From Uloborus plumipes (taxonomy: Eukaryota > Arthropoda > Arachnida > Araneae > Uloboridae), in assembly GCA_038373865.1 (NCBI GenBank), contig JAXGGA010001692.1, forward strand, positions 79,593-143,592: a stretch of 64,000 bases of DNA, in the 5' to 3' direction. The position numbers and the translations under genes were made by a program. Positions within the stretch are counted from its first letter, which is position 1. Every line of letters begins with the position of its first letter. Under the pieces are notes generated by a model. The model was not told the origin of the DNA and ran no database searches. It saw only the letters and a list, made by a program, of their open reading frames with translations. Of this stretch, positions 45,301-57,667 are shown piece by piece.

Positions 45301-45583
45301 CCGTCTCCAAAAGATCCAAGAAGCCTCTCCTCTCAGCACCGATGATAACGGATAACGGTCAGGATGAAATGATCCGTTATATACGACGAGTTTATGCTTT
45401 AATGAAAAAAAAAAAAAAAGACTTCAAATTTTCCGACACATCGATTTTTGCTGAGAAAAGCTAGATCTAAAGGGGGAAAAAAGAGAAAGAAATGGCGTAG
45501 TTAAAACTGGATTTTTTTTCCTTCGTATAGCGGGACCGCCCGTAGCATTTGCTACTTCTGTTAATCCGGCTCTGGAAATTGTT
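45301..45583. other. No gene; flank of the LINE insertion
   Basis: Unassigned; an A14 run lies near 45405-45419. Confidence 0.4.
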
Positions 45584-48401
45584 GCTGAGTCATTCCATGT
45601 CAAGTGGACTAGTGGTCCCCACCCGACCATCTCCGATTTGGATCAAATTTTACAGAGGTATAGACATGCCTATGAAACTAACCTGTGCAAATTTTTAGCT
45701 TCCAAGATCCAAATCTGGAGAAGCTAGGATCCCGCAAAAAATGTGGTCCGAAATGGCGGATGAACTTCATGAAACAAGTTGCAATGTTTAGGTCAAGGTA
45801 GCAGAAAATTTTATCACAGTGGAAGCCTAATTTTTTTTGGAGCTTAAAGTACTTTTGGTTGTCAACACTCTCCAGTATATTCTTTGAGATTGCGCTTATT
45901 AGATTTTGTGTAGCACGTGCCTAAACTTGCGAAAAAACGCGGTGGGCAATTTTTTTCCTGGATTTCAGGTTGTCATAAATTTTTAACCAAAAAACTTCAA
46001 AGGTTTATACTTCGTAGTTTTATTGTCCAAATACTTGTTTTTAATGTTTTACAGCTACAGAGCTTAAATATTGTATTTGTAAAAGATATTGGCACCCTAA
46101 GTGTCGATGAAAACGCTTCTTTTGAAAAATCGCCTATTTTCAACTCACTATATCTCAGGTTTGTCACCTAAGACCATTTTTTCTTTGGCACCATTAGAAA
46201 GAACAGATTTTTTCATATCGAAATGAGTTTTTTTTTCGATGGTGTTCTTTCGAATAAGGATAAAAAAATTAGCTTGAAATACTGTCTGTTATGAATTATT
46301 GGCATAATTAGGTTAAGACTGCAGAAAATTTTATCACACTGGGGGCCTAATATTTTTGGAGTTTAAAGTACTTTTAGTGGTCAATACTCTCCAGTATTTT
46401 TTGTGAGATTGAGCTAGTTAAATTTTGTGTACCACGCATGTTAACTTGCAAAAAAACGCGTTAGGAAATCTTATTCCTGGATTCATAAATTTTTAACCAA
46501 ACAAATTCAAAGGTTCATGTTTCGTAGTTCTATTGTCCAAATACTTGGTTTTAATATTTTACAGCTGCAGAGCTTAAATATTGATTTTGTAAGAGATATT
46601 GTTGTCAAAAGTGTCTATCAAAATCATTTTAATGAAAAATCGCCTGTTTTCAACTCACTGTATCTCAAGTTTGTCACCTTCCACTGTTTTTTTGTTGGCA
46701 CCATTAGAAAAAACAGATTTTTTCCTATTGAAATGAGTTTTTTTTTCGATGGTGTTCTTTCGAATAAGGAAGAAAAAAATAGCTCGAAGTATGGTCAGTT
46801 ATGAAGAATTGGCATAATTAGGCTAAGACTGCAGAAAATTTTATTATTCCAAAAGTTCGAATTTTTAACAACTTAAAGTACATTTAGTTGTTTATATAAA
46901 TACTCTGATAAGAAAAAAATCTGTTATTTATAGTAGTACTAACGAAAAGATGATGGAAGGTGACAAACCTGAGTTACAGTTCATTGAAATCAAGCTATTT
47001 TTCAAACAGGAATTGCCAATAATTTTCATGTATGCTACACAAAAGCTAATGAGTTGGAAATCACATAATTATTAGAATCTATTAACAACTAAATGTACTT
47101 TAAGTTGTTAAAAATTCGAACTTCTATTATAATAAAATATTCTGCAGTCTTAGCCTAATTATGCCAATTCTTCACAACTGACAAAACTTCCAGCTTTTTT
47201 TTCCTCCTTATTCGAAAGAACACCATCGAAAAAAAAAACTCATTTCGATAGGTAAAAATCTGTTCTTTCTAATGGTGCCAACGAAAAAACGGTTGAAGGT
47301 GACAAACTTGAAATACAGTGAGTTGAAAACAGCCGATTTTCTATTAAAATGATTTGATAGACACTTAGGGCGCCAATATCTTTTACAAATACAATATTTA
47401 AGCTCTGCAGCTGTAAAACATTAAAAACAAGTATTTGGACAATAGAACTACGAAATATGAACCTTTGAATTTGTTTGGTTAAAAATTTATGAATCCAGGA
47501 AAAAGATTGCCCACCGCGTTTTTTCGTAAGTTGACATGCGTGCTACACAAAATTTAATAAGCTCAATCTCACAAAAAATACTGGAGAGTATTGACAACTA
47601 AAAGTACTTTAAATTCCAAAAATATTAGGCCCCCAGTGTGATAAAATTTTCTGCAGCCTTAACCTAATTATGCCAATTCTTCATAACAGATAGTATTTCA
47701 AGCTAATTTTTTCATCCATATTCGAAAGAACACCATCGAAAAAAAAACTCATTTCGATAGGAAAAAATCTGTTCTTTCTAGTGGTGCCAAAGAAAAAATG
47801 GTCTTAGGTGACAAACCTGAGATATAGGGAGTTGAAAACAGGCGATTTTTCAAAAGAAGCGTTTTCATCGACACTTAGGGTGCCAATATCTTTTACAAAT
47901 ACAATATTTAAGTTCTGTAGCTGTAAAACATTAAAGACAAGTATTTGGACAATAAAACTACGAAGTATAAACCTTTGAAGTTTTTTTGGTTAAAAATTTA
48001 TGACACCCTGAAATCCAGGAAAAAAATTGCCCACCGCGTTTTTTCGCAAGTTTAGGCACATGCTACACAAAATCTAATAAGCGCAATCTCAAAGAATATA
48101 CTGGAGAGTGTTGACAACCAAAAGTACTTTAAGCTCCAAAAAAAATTAGGCTTCCACTTTGATAAAATTTTCTGCAACCTTGACCTAAACAATGCAACTT
48201 GTTTCATGAAGTTCATCCGCCATTTTGGGCCACATTTTTTGCGGGATCCTAGCTCCTCCAGATTTGGATCTTGAAAGCTAAAAATTTGCACAGATTAGTT
48301 TCACAGGCATGTCTACACCTCTGTAAAATCAAATCCAAATCGGAGATGGTCGAGTGGGGACGATTTGAAAAATTGGTCCAGTTGACGTGGAATGACTCTG
48401 C
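45584..48401. mobile_element. Giant palindromic (fold-back) element, 2.8 kb
   Basis: The left arm starts GCTGAGTCATTCCATGTCAA at 45584 and the right arm ends TTGACGTGGAATGACTCTGC at 48401. The arms are about 1.35 kb each and mirror one another to near 46985 (for example ACCATCTCCGATTTGGATCA against AAATCGGAGATGGTCG). Inside each arm a unit of about 530 bp is repeated twice (GGTGTTCTTTCGAATAAGGA, TTTTGTGTAGCACG, AACTTGCGAAAAAACGCG). There is no transposase, and the open frames lie inside repeated units. No clear target duplication. Confidence 0.85.
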
Positions 48402-48409
48402 TGCAGAAA

Positions 48410-48750
48410 CGCAGTTTTAGGTGATCTTTGGCGAGAAGAGATTCATGTACCCACCTAATTATTAATTTTGATAATTTGCATCCTTAAAAATGTGATTGTA
48501 GGCCATCTCTGGCAACGTTTCGGGTATCAGCAATTTTCCCCGCTTGAAGTTCCAAAAACTTAATTTTAATCGACTTTCATTGATGTTAAAGGGAGCAGTT
48601 CTCGGAAGCTATCTTTTCCGGAAACCTCTCAAATGTTCAAGCCCTTAAAACGAAATTAAAGACAATCTTCAAGGGTGTCGGCGAAAGAAGGGACGCTCTC
48701 CCGGAAAATTTTCAAAGTTAGCTTTTAAACTATTTAGATGATCATCTGTA
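48410..48750. repeat. Diverged repeat cassette related to 11340-12200
   Basis: Phrases such as AGTTCCAAAAACTTAATTTT, ATCTTCAAGGGTGTCGG and CTTTTCCGGAAACCTCTC repeat in the same order as in the earlier block. Non-coding. Confidence 0.45.
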
Positions 48751-49610
48751 ATGTTAGCATGGGCGCCCATAAGGGGGGGCTCGAGCCCCCCCCCCTTGGA
48801 AATTAGTACTTTTTTTGCTTTTAGTACTATTTATTCGGAAAACATTTTTTCTTCACCCATCAAATTTTACTAACTCTAATCTGCACTGAAATCGCTTTCA
48901 GAATCATAACATTATTGTGTCTCTTCTCACATTCTTCCATAGAAAAACAAAGGCAGATTCGCGTGGGTCAACCACGACGCCGCATTTGCATGAGAAATTC
49001 ATATATTTCTTATCAAATAAATAAACTATGAATTGACTGAATCCAAAACTACTATGTAACTATACTGAAGCAAGTGATGATGTGTTTATCTTTTCTCCTC
49101 CCTCTTTTTTCCTCTCTATCTATTAATGTCAATCGTTTATTAAACTACAAAAAAAAAAAAAAAAATTAGATCTACAAAGAAAAAAAATGATTGATCTTAA
49201 TTTGCAAAAGAATGCAGAGCATTTATAAATTTTCGTTTCCCTATTTTTCCAACATATTTTTGAAGTCCCAATTGCCCCATATAAGGCCTCAAAATGCAGA
49301 ATTTTAAAACTTTTTTTCAAAAATTTCCCCCGGGGGAGAAACCCTCGGACCCCCCCTTCCCCCCCAAAAAAATACGAATGTTCTACCCTACGTAAAAGAG
49401 TTCATTGCATCTCTCTTTTGATCCCCCAACCCCAGTAAAGATAAGTCAATTAACAGCGCAAAAAAAAAGTAAAAAAATACATAAGAAAAAACAGGGGGAA
49501 TGGGAATCAGTCAGGAAAAAGACTCATAACATACAGAAATGTGTGTGTTTGGTCAATGTGCGAAATGTACCCACCCCGAAATTTTTTTCTGGATACGGCC
49601 TTGCGACGCA

Positions 49611-51200
49611 CAGTGGAGTATTTGAGTGAAAATCCTGGCCAAAAGTCGAAAATGTAAAGTATAGTCAATCTCACTTTTCTATTCGTTTTCGGACAACTGA
49701 TAAGACACTACGTCATAATCTACAACATAAAACCCCTTCCACTGTGATTAAGACCCATACGAATGCTTCAAACTCAGTCGATGTGGAATCTGCGCTGCTG
49801 TTTTCTTGGAAGCTTCGGTGTTGCTCACATTCAATGCGCTGTATTCGGTGGCTTATTTCGAAATTATAGAATAACACTAATGAATATGGAAGACGAAGGT
49901 ATGTACTTCAATATGATGTGCAATCCATGTAGAATTTGCTTCGGGAAATATTTTTTTAATAGTGTTTTACACAACTTTAAAAAAATCGCTCTATTTTCAG
50001 TAAAATTTTTAAAAAGAAAGGTTTTTGTATGGGTTCCGGGCATTTCCGGACGCAAGTTCGGGTATCAAAATTAAGCTTAAGGTTCCCTTAAAACGTATTT
50101 GAAAAAAAAAGTTGCCCCTTTTTGCCCCATTTTGCTTAAAATAGGTTTAAACAGAATTAAGTAAATTTACGTTTTTTCTTTTGGATTTGTACATGTTCGT
50201 TTTTTTTTCAGGATCTTCTACGAAGGAAATAGAAATCACAAACAAATCATTGTATGAGATAATTAAAAAATGTCCTTTTTAATTAAAAAAGTTTTTTCTT
50301 CTTGTGCATGGAAAACTTAGTATTTTAACGATTATAACCGATGGATTAAGTACTAGAATTCAGAAAAGAAAAAAAAAAAAACGTTCAAATTTGTTTTGCA
50401 CAGAACACTGGGCTATGTAAACAGCATTTTTTTCTCTCATAAACAAGTATTAATTACAGTGCATTCTTTCATAAACAAGTATTAATTACAGTGCATTCTT
50501 TCAAATGACAAGAAGTACATCGTATAAAATGCGCTTTCTTATTCCATTTTTGCTCCAAACTAGATTTTGGCAAGTAGCCAGCTGCTCCGGCAAGAACGTT
50601 CCAGAGCGAAAATCGGTAAAAATATTTCTTTCACCTCTCTATAAAAAAATTCATTAAAAATCAATGGAGCAAGCTAACTTCACCGTTTTTGCTTTAAATG
50701 AAGGTGAAATGTTTATATTGTATTCTTGAAAAGTTTCAGAGCAATAACACCATTAGATTCTCGGATGCATGAATTTTAATTTACGTTGATTGATAAATTA
50801 AAAAACGTCGAAAAAGTGACCTTTCTTTGGAAATTCCTGGAAAATCGGGAAATTACGTTAAAACTTCAAACAATTTAGACTTTTAAAGCCATTGATTTGC
50901 TCTAAATGGTGATGCATTGTTTTTTTTCCTACGTTTACTAGAAACCTTTTTACGGTCGTAAACTCGTAAAAGTCTAAAACATGGATAAAACATTAAATAA
51001 CTTTTTTTCTAAATTAAATTTTTAAAACCGAGCTTCAGGTTACAACATCTGACCTTTCAGAGAGCTTGTGTACCAAGTTTCATAGCTGTAAGCTGGATAG
51101 CTTCGCTGTATAGCGCACAAACGCACAGAAGGGTATCCCTTCAGAAGAGCGAAAATTCCGAAATAGTTTTGGCCAGGATTTTCAGTCAAATACTCCACTG
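49611..51200. mobile_element. TIR element with a 9-bp target duplication
   Basis: CAGTGGAGTATTTGAGTGAA at 49611 and its inverted copy TTCAGTCAAATACTCCACTG ending at 51200 continue inward through ATCCTGGCCAAAA. TGCGACGCA flanks both (49602-49610, 51201-51209). A duplication of 8 or 9 bp allows hAT, Merlin or Mutator-like origin. The frame at 49763-50074 inside it is not recognisable. Confidence 0.8.
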
Positions 51201-51372
51201 TGCGACGCACATACAAGCATTATCTGTAAGCTGATGTCAAAATGTGTTTATTAATCTCAATAGCAATTAATTCTGAGTAAATTTCAAAAATTTATATTTT
51301 AACGAGTCTGGTACTTTTATATTCTTCAGTAAATCCAAAGAAGCACACGCACTACACACACACACATATATA

Positions 51373-52662
51373 CCGTAAAATGGGGTGAATCGGAACACTT
51401 TTCAGCTTTGATTGTAAAAAAAGCAGTTAAAAGATTTTTTTTTAATTTGATTTTTTTGGTAAAAACTTCGGTCTTGCTTTACTTTTGATATTCCAAGCAA
51501 AGACAAAACATTTTGAACAATTATTATTAAAATATACAGGAAATTATGGGTGTTCCGAATCACCCCGCTGATAGGGGTCAATCGAAACACATGTTAAAAT
51601 TTTTATTTTTTTCAATTCAACCTGTGATAGGTCTCACAAATATGAGTAATATTGATGGGGGAGAATAAGAACAGATAAATACTGTCAAATAAATGGTATA
51701 ATTTCAATACCAGTAAAGGTTTATAATTTGTCAAAATTCAAAATATTTTGAACTTATGAAAAATGAAAAGTAATTTTAAGAAATGCTTTTTAATTGAAGT
51801 AAAAAGATTTACATGAATGGAAGTCACTCATGTCGTCCACAAATATGTACTTGTCCTTAAAACTAGCAATTGTGACTTGGCTTAAGTTTTTTCATAACAT
51901 CTCCTGGGATGAACTCTACCTTTTCTTTAGTTTCTTAAAATCTCTGGGTGTCGGGGACTATCCTGAGAGATTTTTTCGCTTATTCATCACTGTCTGTGTG
52001 CTGGACTTTTACTACATAAAGTCTATGTGACTTCCCCCCTCGTATTTTAAGTAAAAATAAGAGTCCTGGAGAAAAAATCTTTTGAAATCTGCAACATTTT
52101 GTCATTCTAAGATCTAGTTACTCACGAGAAGGAATAAACAGTAATAAATCCTTGTCCTTGTCTTGATTAGAAGAATTGGTGTTAGAGTCTTGATTTTTCA
52201 AACAGTTTCCTTCAAATAAGTTTGAATTGGAACAACAGAACTAAGTGTTCCGATTCACCCCGCAATTTTTTTTCCTATGGCATTTTTCAGAATTCTTCAT
52301 TTTTATGACACAATTTATAAAAAATGTAAATTCTAATGTAGTATTCTGTTGTTCAGATACATGTATAATTGAAACATACCACTCTTAGTTTTTAAATATG
52401 AGAAGGTTTGTTCTTGCATATGAAGTTTTGCAGTCTATGAAAATGTGATGTTTTCTAGCATTCCACGTGCAGCCCTCCTTAGAAGCCAGTAGCGTTGCCA
52501 GATTGACAAAAGTAATTTTTTCCTACTTCCTATGATCTTACCTTACTAAAAAAAAATTCATGGCGAAAAATACCCAATAGTATATTTATGAAGAATTTCT
52601 TAGTACGGTCGGGAAGTTTTGTTCCGATTGACCCCGCTGTTCCTATACACCCCATTTTACGG
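51373..52662. mobile_element. TA-flanked element with CCGTAAAATGGGGTGAATCG termini
   Basis: CCGTAAAATGGGGTG at 51373 and CACCCCATTTTACGG ending at 52662 are inverted and flanked by TA. The subterminal word GTTCCGATT(C/G)ACCCCGC recurs at about 51552-51570, 52245-52264 and 52620-52640, and inverted at the left end. No transposase recognised. Confidence 0.8.
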
Positions 52663-52746
52663 TATATATATTAACTGTAAACTATAAGGAAAATATCTGA
52701 GCCCCCCCCCCTTAAAATTTCGCATATGGGCGCCCATGAATGTTAG

Positions 52747-53287
52747 TGATAGGAAAGATAAGAGAAGACGAAAAATAGACCCACTGTCTCTTTGGGGGGG
52801 GGGGGGGGGGTTCAGAAACAATTTTTTTTTCGTTCTACATTATTTCAGTGAAAAATTTTAGAAAGCTATGATACAATGGTTGGACTGTGCGTAGGGTGGA
52901 TCGAAAAAACTTTTTTTTTTTTTTTGGAATTTCAAATCGGCCGGGGTGAGAAAAGTTGTTCACTAGAACTAAACAGTTACCTGTAAAATTTGAGGTTGAT
53001 CAGATAAAATCTTCATGCTCCGAAAGGAGGTCAAAGTTCGAAAATTGAGCCCAAAACTGCATTTTTTCATCTTAACGAAAACATTAGTTTTTAATAGTTT
53101 TTCAAATCGCTAGGGGGCCAAAAAGTTACCCAATGGGATGAAATACTATGATGTAAAATACATTACAGTCCGATAAAATCTTCATGCTTCACATGGTGGT
53201 TGAAATTTGCATATTTAGCTCCAAAATAACTTCTTCATCATGAATGAAAAAACTCTTTTGAAACGACCACGGATAAAGTTGCCCCTT
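52747..53287. other. Repeat-derived sequence, no gene
   Basis: Contains a G18 tract near 52794-52811. A TAGGGTGGATCGAAAAAAC word at about 52894 resembles the end of the fold-back element at 18478. Two diverged copies of a roughly 185-bp phrase (GATAAAATCTTCATGCT) follow. Partner end not found. Confidence 0.4.
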
Positions 53288-54113
53288 GCGGTCAACAGGG
53301 GCGGCCCTAGCGGCGGACATTCCGGACCCCTGTCCGGGGCGGAAAAATTTAGGGGCGGCATTCGGGCTCGAATCTGTAAAATAAAGTTTTCTTTAAGGAA
53401 AGAAAAGTATAAACGAGTTTCATAAACATAATTTTTTTTATACTTCGGAATTCTGAAAGGTAAGAAATATGAATGTAGCGATGTTTAAGCGTGTTATTTA
53501 AATGTATCCCCTTCAACACAATATTTTTGGCTATTCAACATAGCCTATTAAAATAAACAAATATATATTCATAAAATAAACGAATCTTTAGAAACTTTGA
53601 CTGTCAATGGAGACATTTTAAAAAACAAACTAACTACATTAGACAACTTTTTTAAACATGTTAATCGTAGAAGACCAGCAGAGAGCCCCGAACGGAGAGG
53701 GGAAAAAAACTCAATTCACCAAATTTTACCGAATGAATAAAAGATAAATCAATCAAATATGTGCATGCATACATACTTTTTCTGATGAGAAGAGACATAA
53801 GACATCATTAAAAAAATAATAATAAAATAATGCATGACTCAGCAAATTATTAATCTCTCATCAAGTTTTTATAAAAGTGTACGTTAGATACAAGTTATTG
53901 TTCAACTGCATTTTTAAAAATGATTATTTCACAAACTAAAGATAATTGATTGGATCTTATTTGAAAATTTAAGACACGTGATACATTTTTAGGACTTTCA
54001 TGCCCCCAATGTGTGTGCTTTTTTTTTTTTTTTTTTTTTTGAGGCCAATGCCAAATGTATTGTGGATTTTTTTTTTTTTTTTTTTTTTTGTTTCTTTAAA
54101 TTTATAACTTTAA

Positions 54114-55724
54114 CTAGCTGACCCGGCAAACGTTGTTTTGCCATATAAATAATTTCCTAGTAATTTCTAGTGTAGACAAAAAATAGCTTACTTATTGTAA
54201 GTATGTATGCATGTATGGTAGAATGTGTATATTGTATGTATGTAAGAATGTGGTATATGCGTGAAATAAGCATGGAGCGCTGTGAACGATGAGGAAATAT
54301 AAAAATAACAAAAGGCAAACATTATTTTTAAGTTATTATAATTTATTCCTTAAAATTATATATCATTAATTAAACAATTACGACAGTAACACTATTAAAC
54401 AAATCAATCTCTTAATGCTATAGCGTGAACAATATTTTTTGTTAGTCCATCTTTAGCTAACACAAACAAACTGGATGGTTTACCCACTCGAGAGCATGCC
54501 ACGTATAATTGTCCGTGTGAAAAACATGGTTTTCTCAAATCTAAGCCACAAACAGACATCGTTTGACCTTGGGATTTGTTGATAGTCATTGCAAATGCCA
54601 ATCTAATCGGAAACTGAATACGTTTGAATTGAATTGGCACATCTGTAGGTATAATAGGAATCCGTGGTATGAGTATATTTTCACCTCTGAACTTGCCATT
54701 TAAAATCCTGGCTCCGATCACGTTTTTCATTAATTTTTGAATAACTAATCGCGTACCGTTGCACAGCCGGGGCGGGTTCAAATTACGAAGCAAGATAATT
54801 GGAGATCCAACCTTTATTTTTTAAAAATTTGTGTCACTTTAATGGTCGTTCATAATCCCCCCCCCCTCTTACAGTGAAAAAAAAACTTTACACAGCAGAT
54901 TTTGCCTAATAACTCAACACTCATGGTGTTTGATACATTTTATTTGTTTGTAATGATGTTTTTTGGTCACAACCAATATGAAAATCACAAAAAATAGTTA
55001 CTTTAATTTTTAACATATATTTATCTTCTTCAGAATTTTTGACTTTTAATTTTACCTTGAATTTGACGTAAATGCAAGGTATAAAATACAGAATGTTATA
55101 AAGGTACAAAAATTAACATAATATAATTGATAGTGTATATAATTTTTGAAAAAATAATATAAGTGCCGCAAATCAAAAACCATTTATTGCCACAATCGAT
55201 TCAAAGCTCCCAAAAATGCCGCAAACGTCCATAAGAAAATTCTACAGCATCGAAGGACCCCATTGCCAATTTTAACAAAGATCCGACCAACTGTCATTTT
55301 GTACTATAAAAAAATATGGGGTAGATCCCCATGAAGGGATGTACCCGCATAAGGACATTACAATCATTAAAATCATTCAAAAAAAAAACATGTAGCTGTT
55401 CGAAAAAATCCTTGCGGGCCTGGATTCGATCTCATTCCATCAGGAACTTCAACCTGACGCGCAAAACCACTTGACCATCGGGTCGCTCATTGAAGTAAGG
55501 ATTTACGATAACACATATTGTTTTAGTTCAGTAGATCAGATGTTATGTGCGAACAAAAAAAATTTATGGGTGGACTACCCCTAACATTTAGGGGGATGAA
55601 AAATAGATGTTGGCCGATTCTCATAGATACTGGATAAGCACAAAAAATTTCATCAAAATCGGTCAAGCCGTTTTCGGAGGAGTATGGCAACGAAAATTGT
55701 GACACGAGAATTTTATATATTAGA
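54114..55724 (-). mobile_element. Helitron, both ends present, non-autonomous
   Basis: On the minus strand it starts TCTAATATATAAAATTCTCG at 55724, after an A, and ends CTAG at 54114, before a T. This is the AT insertion rule of Helitrons without a duplication. The last 35 bases contain the hairpin GGCAAA-ACAACG-TTTGCC followed by GGGTCAGCTAG. Inside is a helicase C-terminal remnant. At 1.6 kb it lacks the Rep domain and most of the helicase. Confidence 0.88.
54404..54793 (-). pseudogene. C-terminal fragment of the Helitron PIF1-like helicase
   Basis: 129 codons with MLRNLNPPRLCNGTRLVIQ at the start, then FAMTINKSQGQTMS (helicase motif V/VI region) and HGQLYVACSRVGKP (last motif with the arginine finger). 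These are the C-terminal motifs of PIF1-family helicases in Helitron proteins, which unwind DNA during rolling-circle transposition. Walker A/B and the Rep nuclease are missing, so only the last tenth of the protein remains. The frame itself has no stop, which suggests recent internal deletion. Confidence 0.9.
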
Positions 55725-57139
55725 TTATATAAGTAGGGCTGGAAACACCTACAAGCTAAACAAAAAAATGGCCCTCCCTTTGTTCGGGTCCCCAAATCCC
55801 GAAAAAAAACATTACTCGTTCCTGAAAAAAAAGTATACTTCAAAAAGTAAACTTCATTTCCAGATGCGTAAAAAGCTTGATACTAAATTCAGCTTCTTAA
55901 TGCTTCCTTTGTTAAAAATATAAAACTCGTGATTTTCGCATTTCTGTAGCATATTGCTTGAGAATTTTTTGTGATTAACATGTTTCATATATTGCTATTA
56001 TGCTATTTATTTAATCCCGAATTTAGTAGTTTAGAAGTTCTTTGTTATTGCTTGCTTTTATCTATACTTCTATTCTTTTAATGTGTTTAGCACGGAAAAA
56101 AATACTAGACTACTCTATTCTTTTTCGTTTTCTGCACTCTTGTGATTGAAAGAAAATGTTGGAGTGAGAAATCTTCAGAACAAAACTATTTCTTAACTAA
56201 AAACACGTTTCTTATAAAGTTAGCGCAATATGTGAAACTAGACAGTTAAATATTAAAATGTCAGAGGCTGGAAAGTGCAAATAAAGTGCCTTGAATATAA
56301 TTGTTCTAGAGGTCTTGAAAATGATGAAAATCTTTGAAACTGCTTGAAAAGTGTAGCAACTTTATTTCTTATCAAATGCATAAAATAAAGCATCAAATGT
56401 CCGAATGGCCGGGATGTTACTTTTCTGTTTTCTAAATCTTTACTTTCTTTTAAATAATTTTATGCATTTTATTCTGTTGATCATTTTACATTTAATACAG
56501 TGTTGTGTTAGTCGGTAGATTAGAGAGACATAAACTTTATACCGAAAGCTGATGTGAATTTTATTTTCTCCTCCCTAGCTCTTTTTCTTCGTCAATTAAT
56601 GTCACCGATTTATAGAACTACAAGCACAAGCAATTCTTACTTTGATTCATTTTAATTTGCAAAAGAAGATATAGCTTTTAAAAAGTATTGTTTGTCTATT
56701 TTTCTCCTGTTATTTTTGTAGTTTTTATTTCTCCTCAAAAGGTCTCAAAATGCAGCATTTTAGATCTATTTTTCAAAAATTTCCTCGGGGGAGAACCCCC
56801 CGAACCCCTGAAACTGCGGATAAAAAATACTATACTTCATTAAAAATAGTCACTGTTTCATTTTAATCATACCCGTCCATCTCAAAGATGAATAAAAAAG
56901 GAAGAAAAAAATGAAAAGAAAAGAATAAAGACAGCACGAAGTGCACCAACAAAATGAGGGACAAAAAAAAAAAAATGAGGTTCTGTATCAGCGAAATAAA
57001 GACATAGGTGACAAAAAAAATCGTGTTCTGACAACAACAAAGTTTTCCGGACTACAAAGGGGGCCCAATATTAAAATGGGACGATATTTAGTCTGAATCC
57101 GACCCTGAATACAGGATTTTATTTTGTCACGCTGTTTTT

Positions 57140-57530
57140 AGCCTACTTTCCCGTTAAAAATAAAAGAAAGACGAAAAAAGTATTAAAAGTAGCTTAATGC
57201 ATCTAAAAAATATCGCCAAGTCCAAAAAATATCGCCAAGTTAAAAAAATATCGCAAGTCCAAAAAATATCGCCAAGTTAAAAAAATAAAAAGGTAAAATG
57301 ACTATCGAAAAATTAAAAATTTGAAAGTAGGGTATTGAGATGGGGAATTTGTGCGTCGGTCGGTCGATCGGTCTGTCGGTCGGTCTGTCTGTCCCCCCCT
57401 AATAACTTTTGAATGAACATTCCGATTTGGACAAACTTTTTTTTGTTGGAAAGATCTCGGCGAGTACAGCTCATTCCCATATTTGATTTTTTGATTTGAA
57501 CAATTTTTGGTTCAACTTTGAGCCGTTCAA
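57140..57530. repeat. Partial copy of the AGCCTACTTTCCCGT repeat
   Basis: Nearly identical to 12251-12606: AGCCTACTTTCCCGTTAAAA, AATATCGCCAAG repeated, a TCGG/TCTG run and GAGCCGTTCAA at the end. One extra AATATCGCCAAG unit is present here. The right half with the second terminus is missing. Confidence 0.85.
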
Positions 57531-57667
57531 AAACATCTATTTATTGAGTTACGCAATGTACAGTTATAAGCAATTTGTTACTTTTCAATTTTTAATCGTG
57601 GAGAAGGGCGGCATTTTTCATTTTTGTCCGGGGCGGCAAAACTACTAGGGCCGCCCCTGGCGGTCAA

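Larger units (their letters stand above)
48758..52738. mobile_element. hAT-type element with 8-bp TSD and two nested elements
   Basis: CATGGGCGCCCATAAGG at 48758 and TATGGGCGCCCATG ending at 52738 are inverted. AATGTTAG flanks them (48750-48757, 52739-52746) without mismatch. G/C-rich tracts lie inside both ends (GCTCGAGCCCCCCCCCC on the left; GAGCCCCCCCCCC on the right). Nested are elements at 49611-51200 and 51373-52662. The remaining body of about 1.1 kb has no recognisable transposase. It shares 49080-49350 with the element at 53296-57659. Confidence 0.88.
53296..57659. mobile_element. hAT-type element, 4.4 kb, perfect 8-bp TSD
   Basis: CAGGGGCGGCCCTAG at 53296 and CTAGGGCCGCCCCTG ending at 57659 are perfect inverted ends. 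GCGGTCAA flanks both (53288-53295, 57660-57667). GGGGCGG subterminal words repeat inside. It hosts a Helitron (54114-55724) and a copy of the AGCCTACTTTCCCGT repeat (57140-57530). No hAT transposase frame is intact or recognisable. Confidence 0.9.

Noticed and set aside
45917..46804. Two similar open frames of 84 and 95 codons suggesting a gene duplication
   Set aside because: They lie in the duplicated units of the palindromic element and encode low-complexity Phe/Leu-rich text without a known fold.
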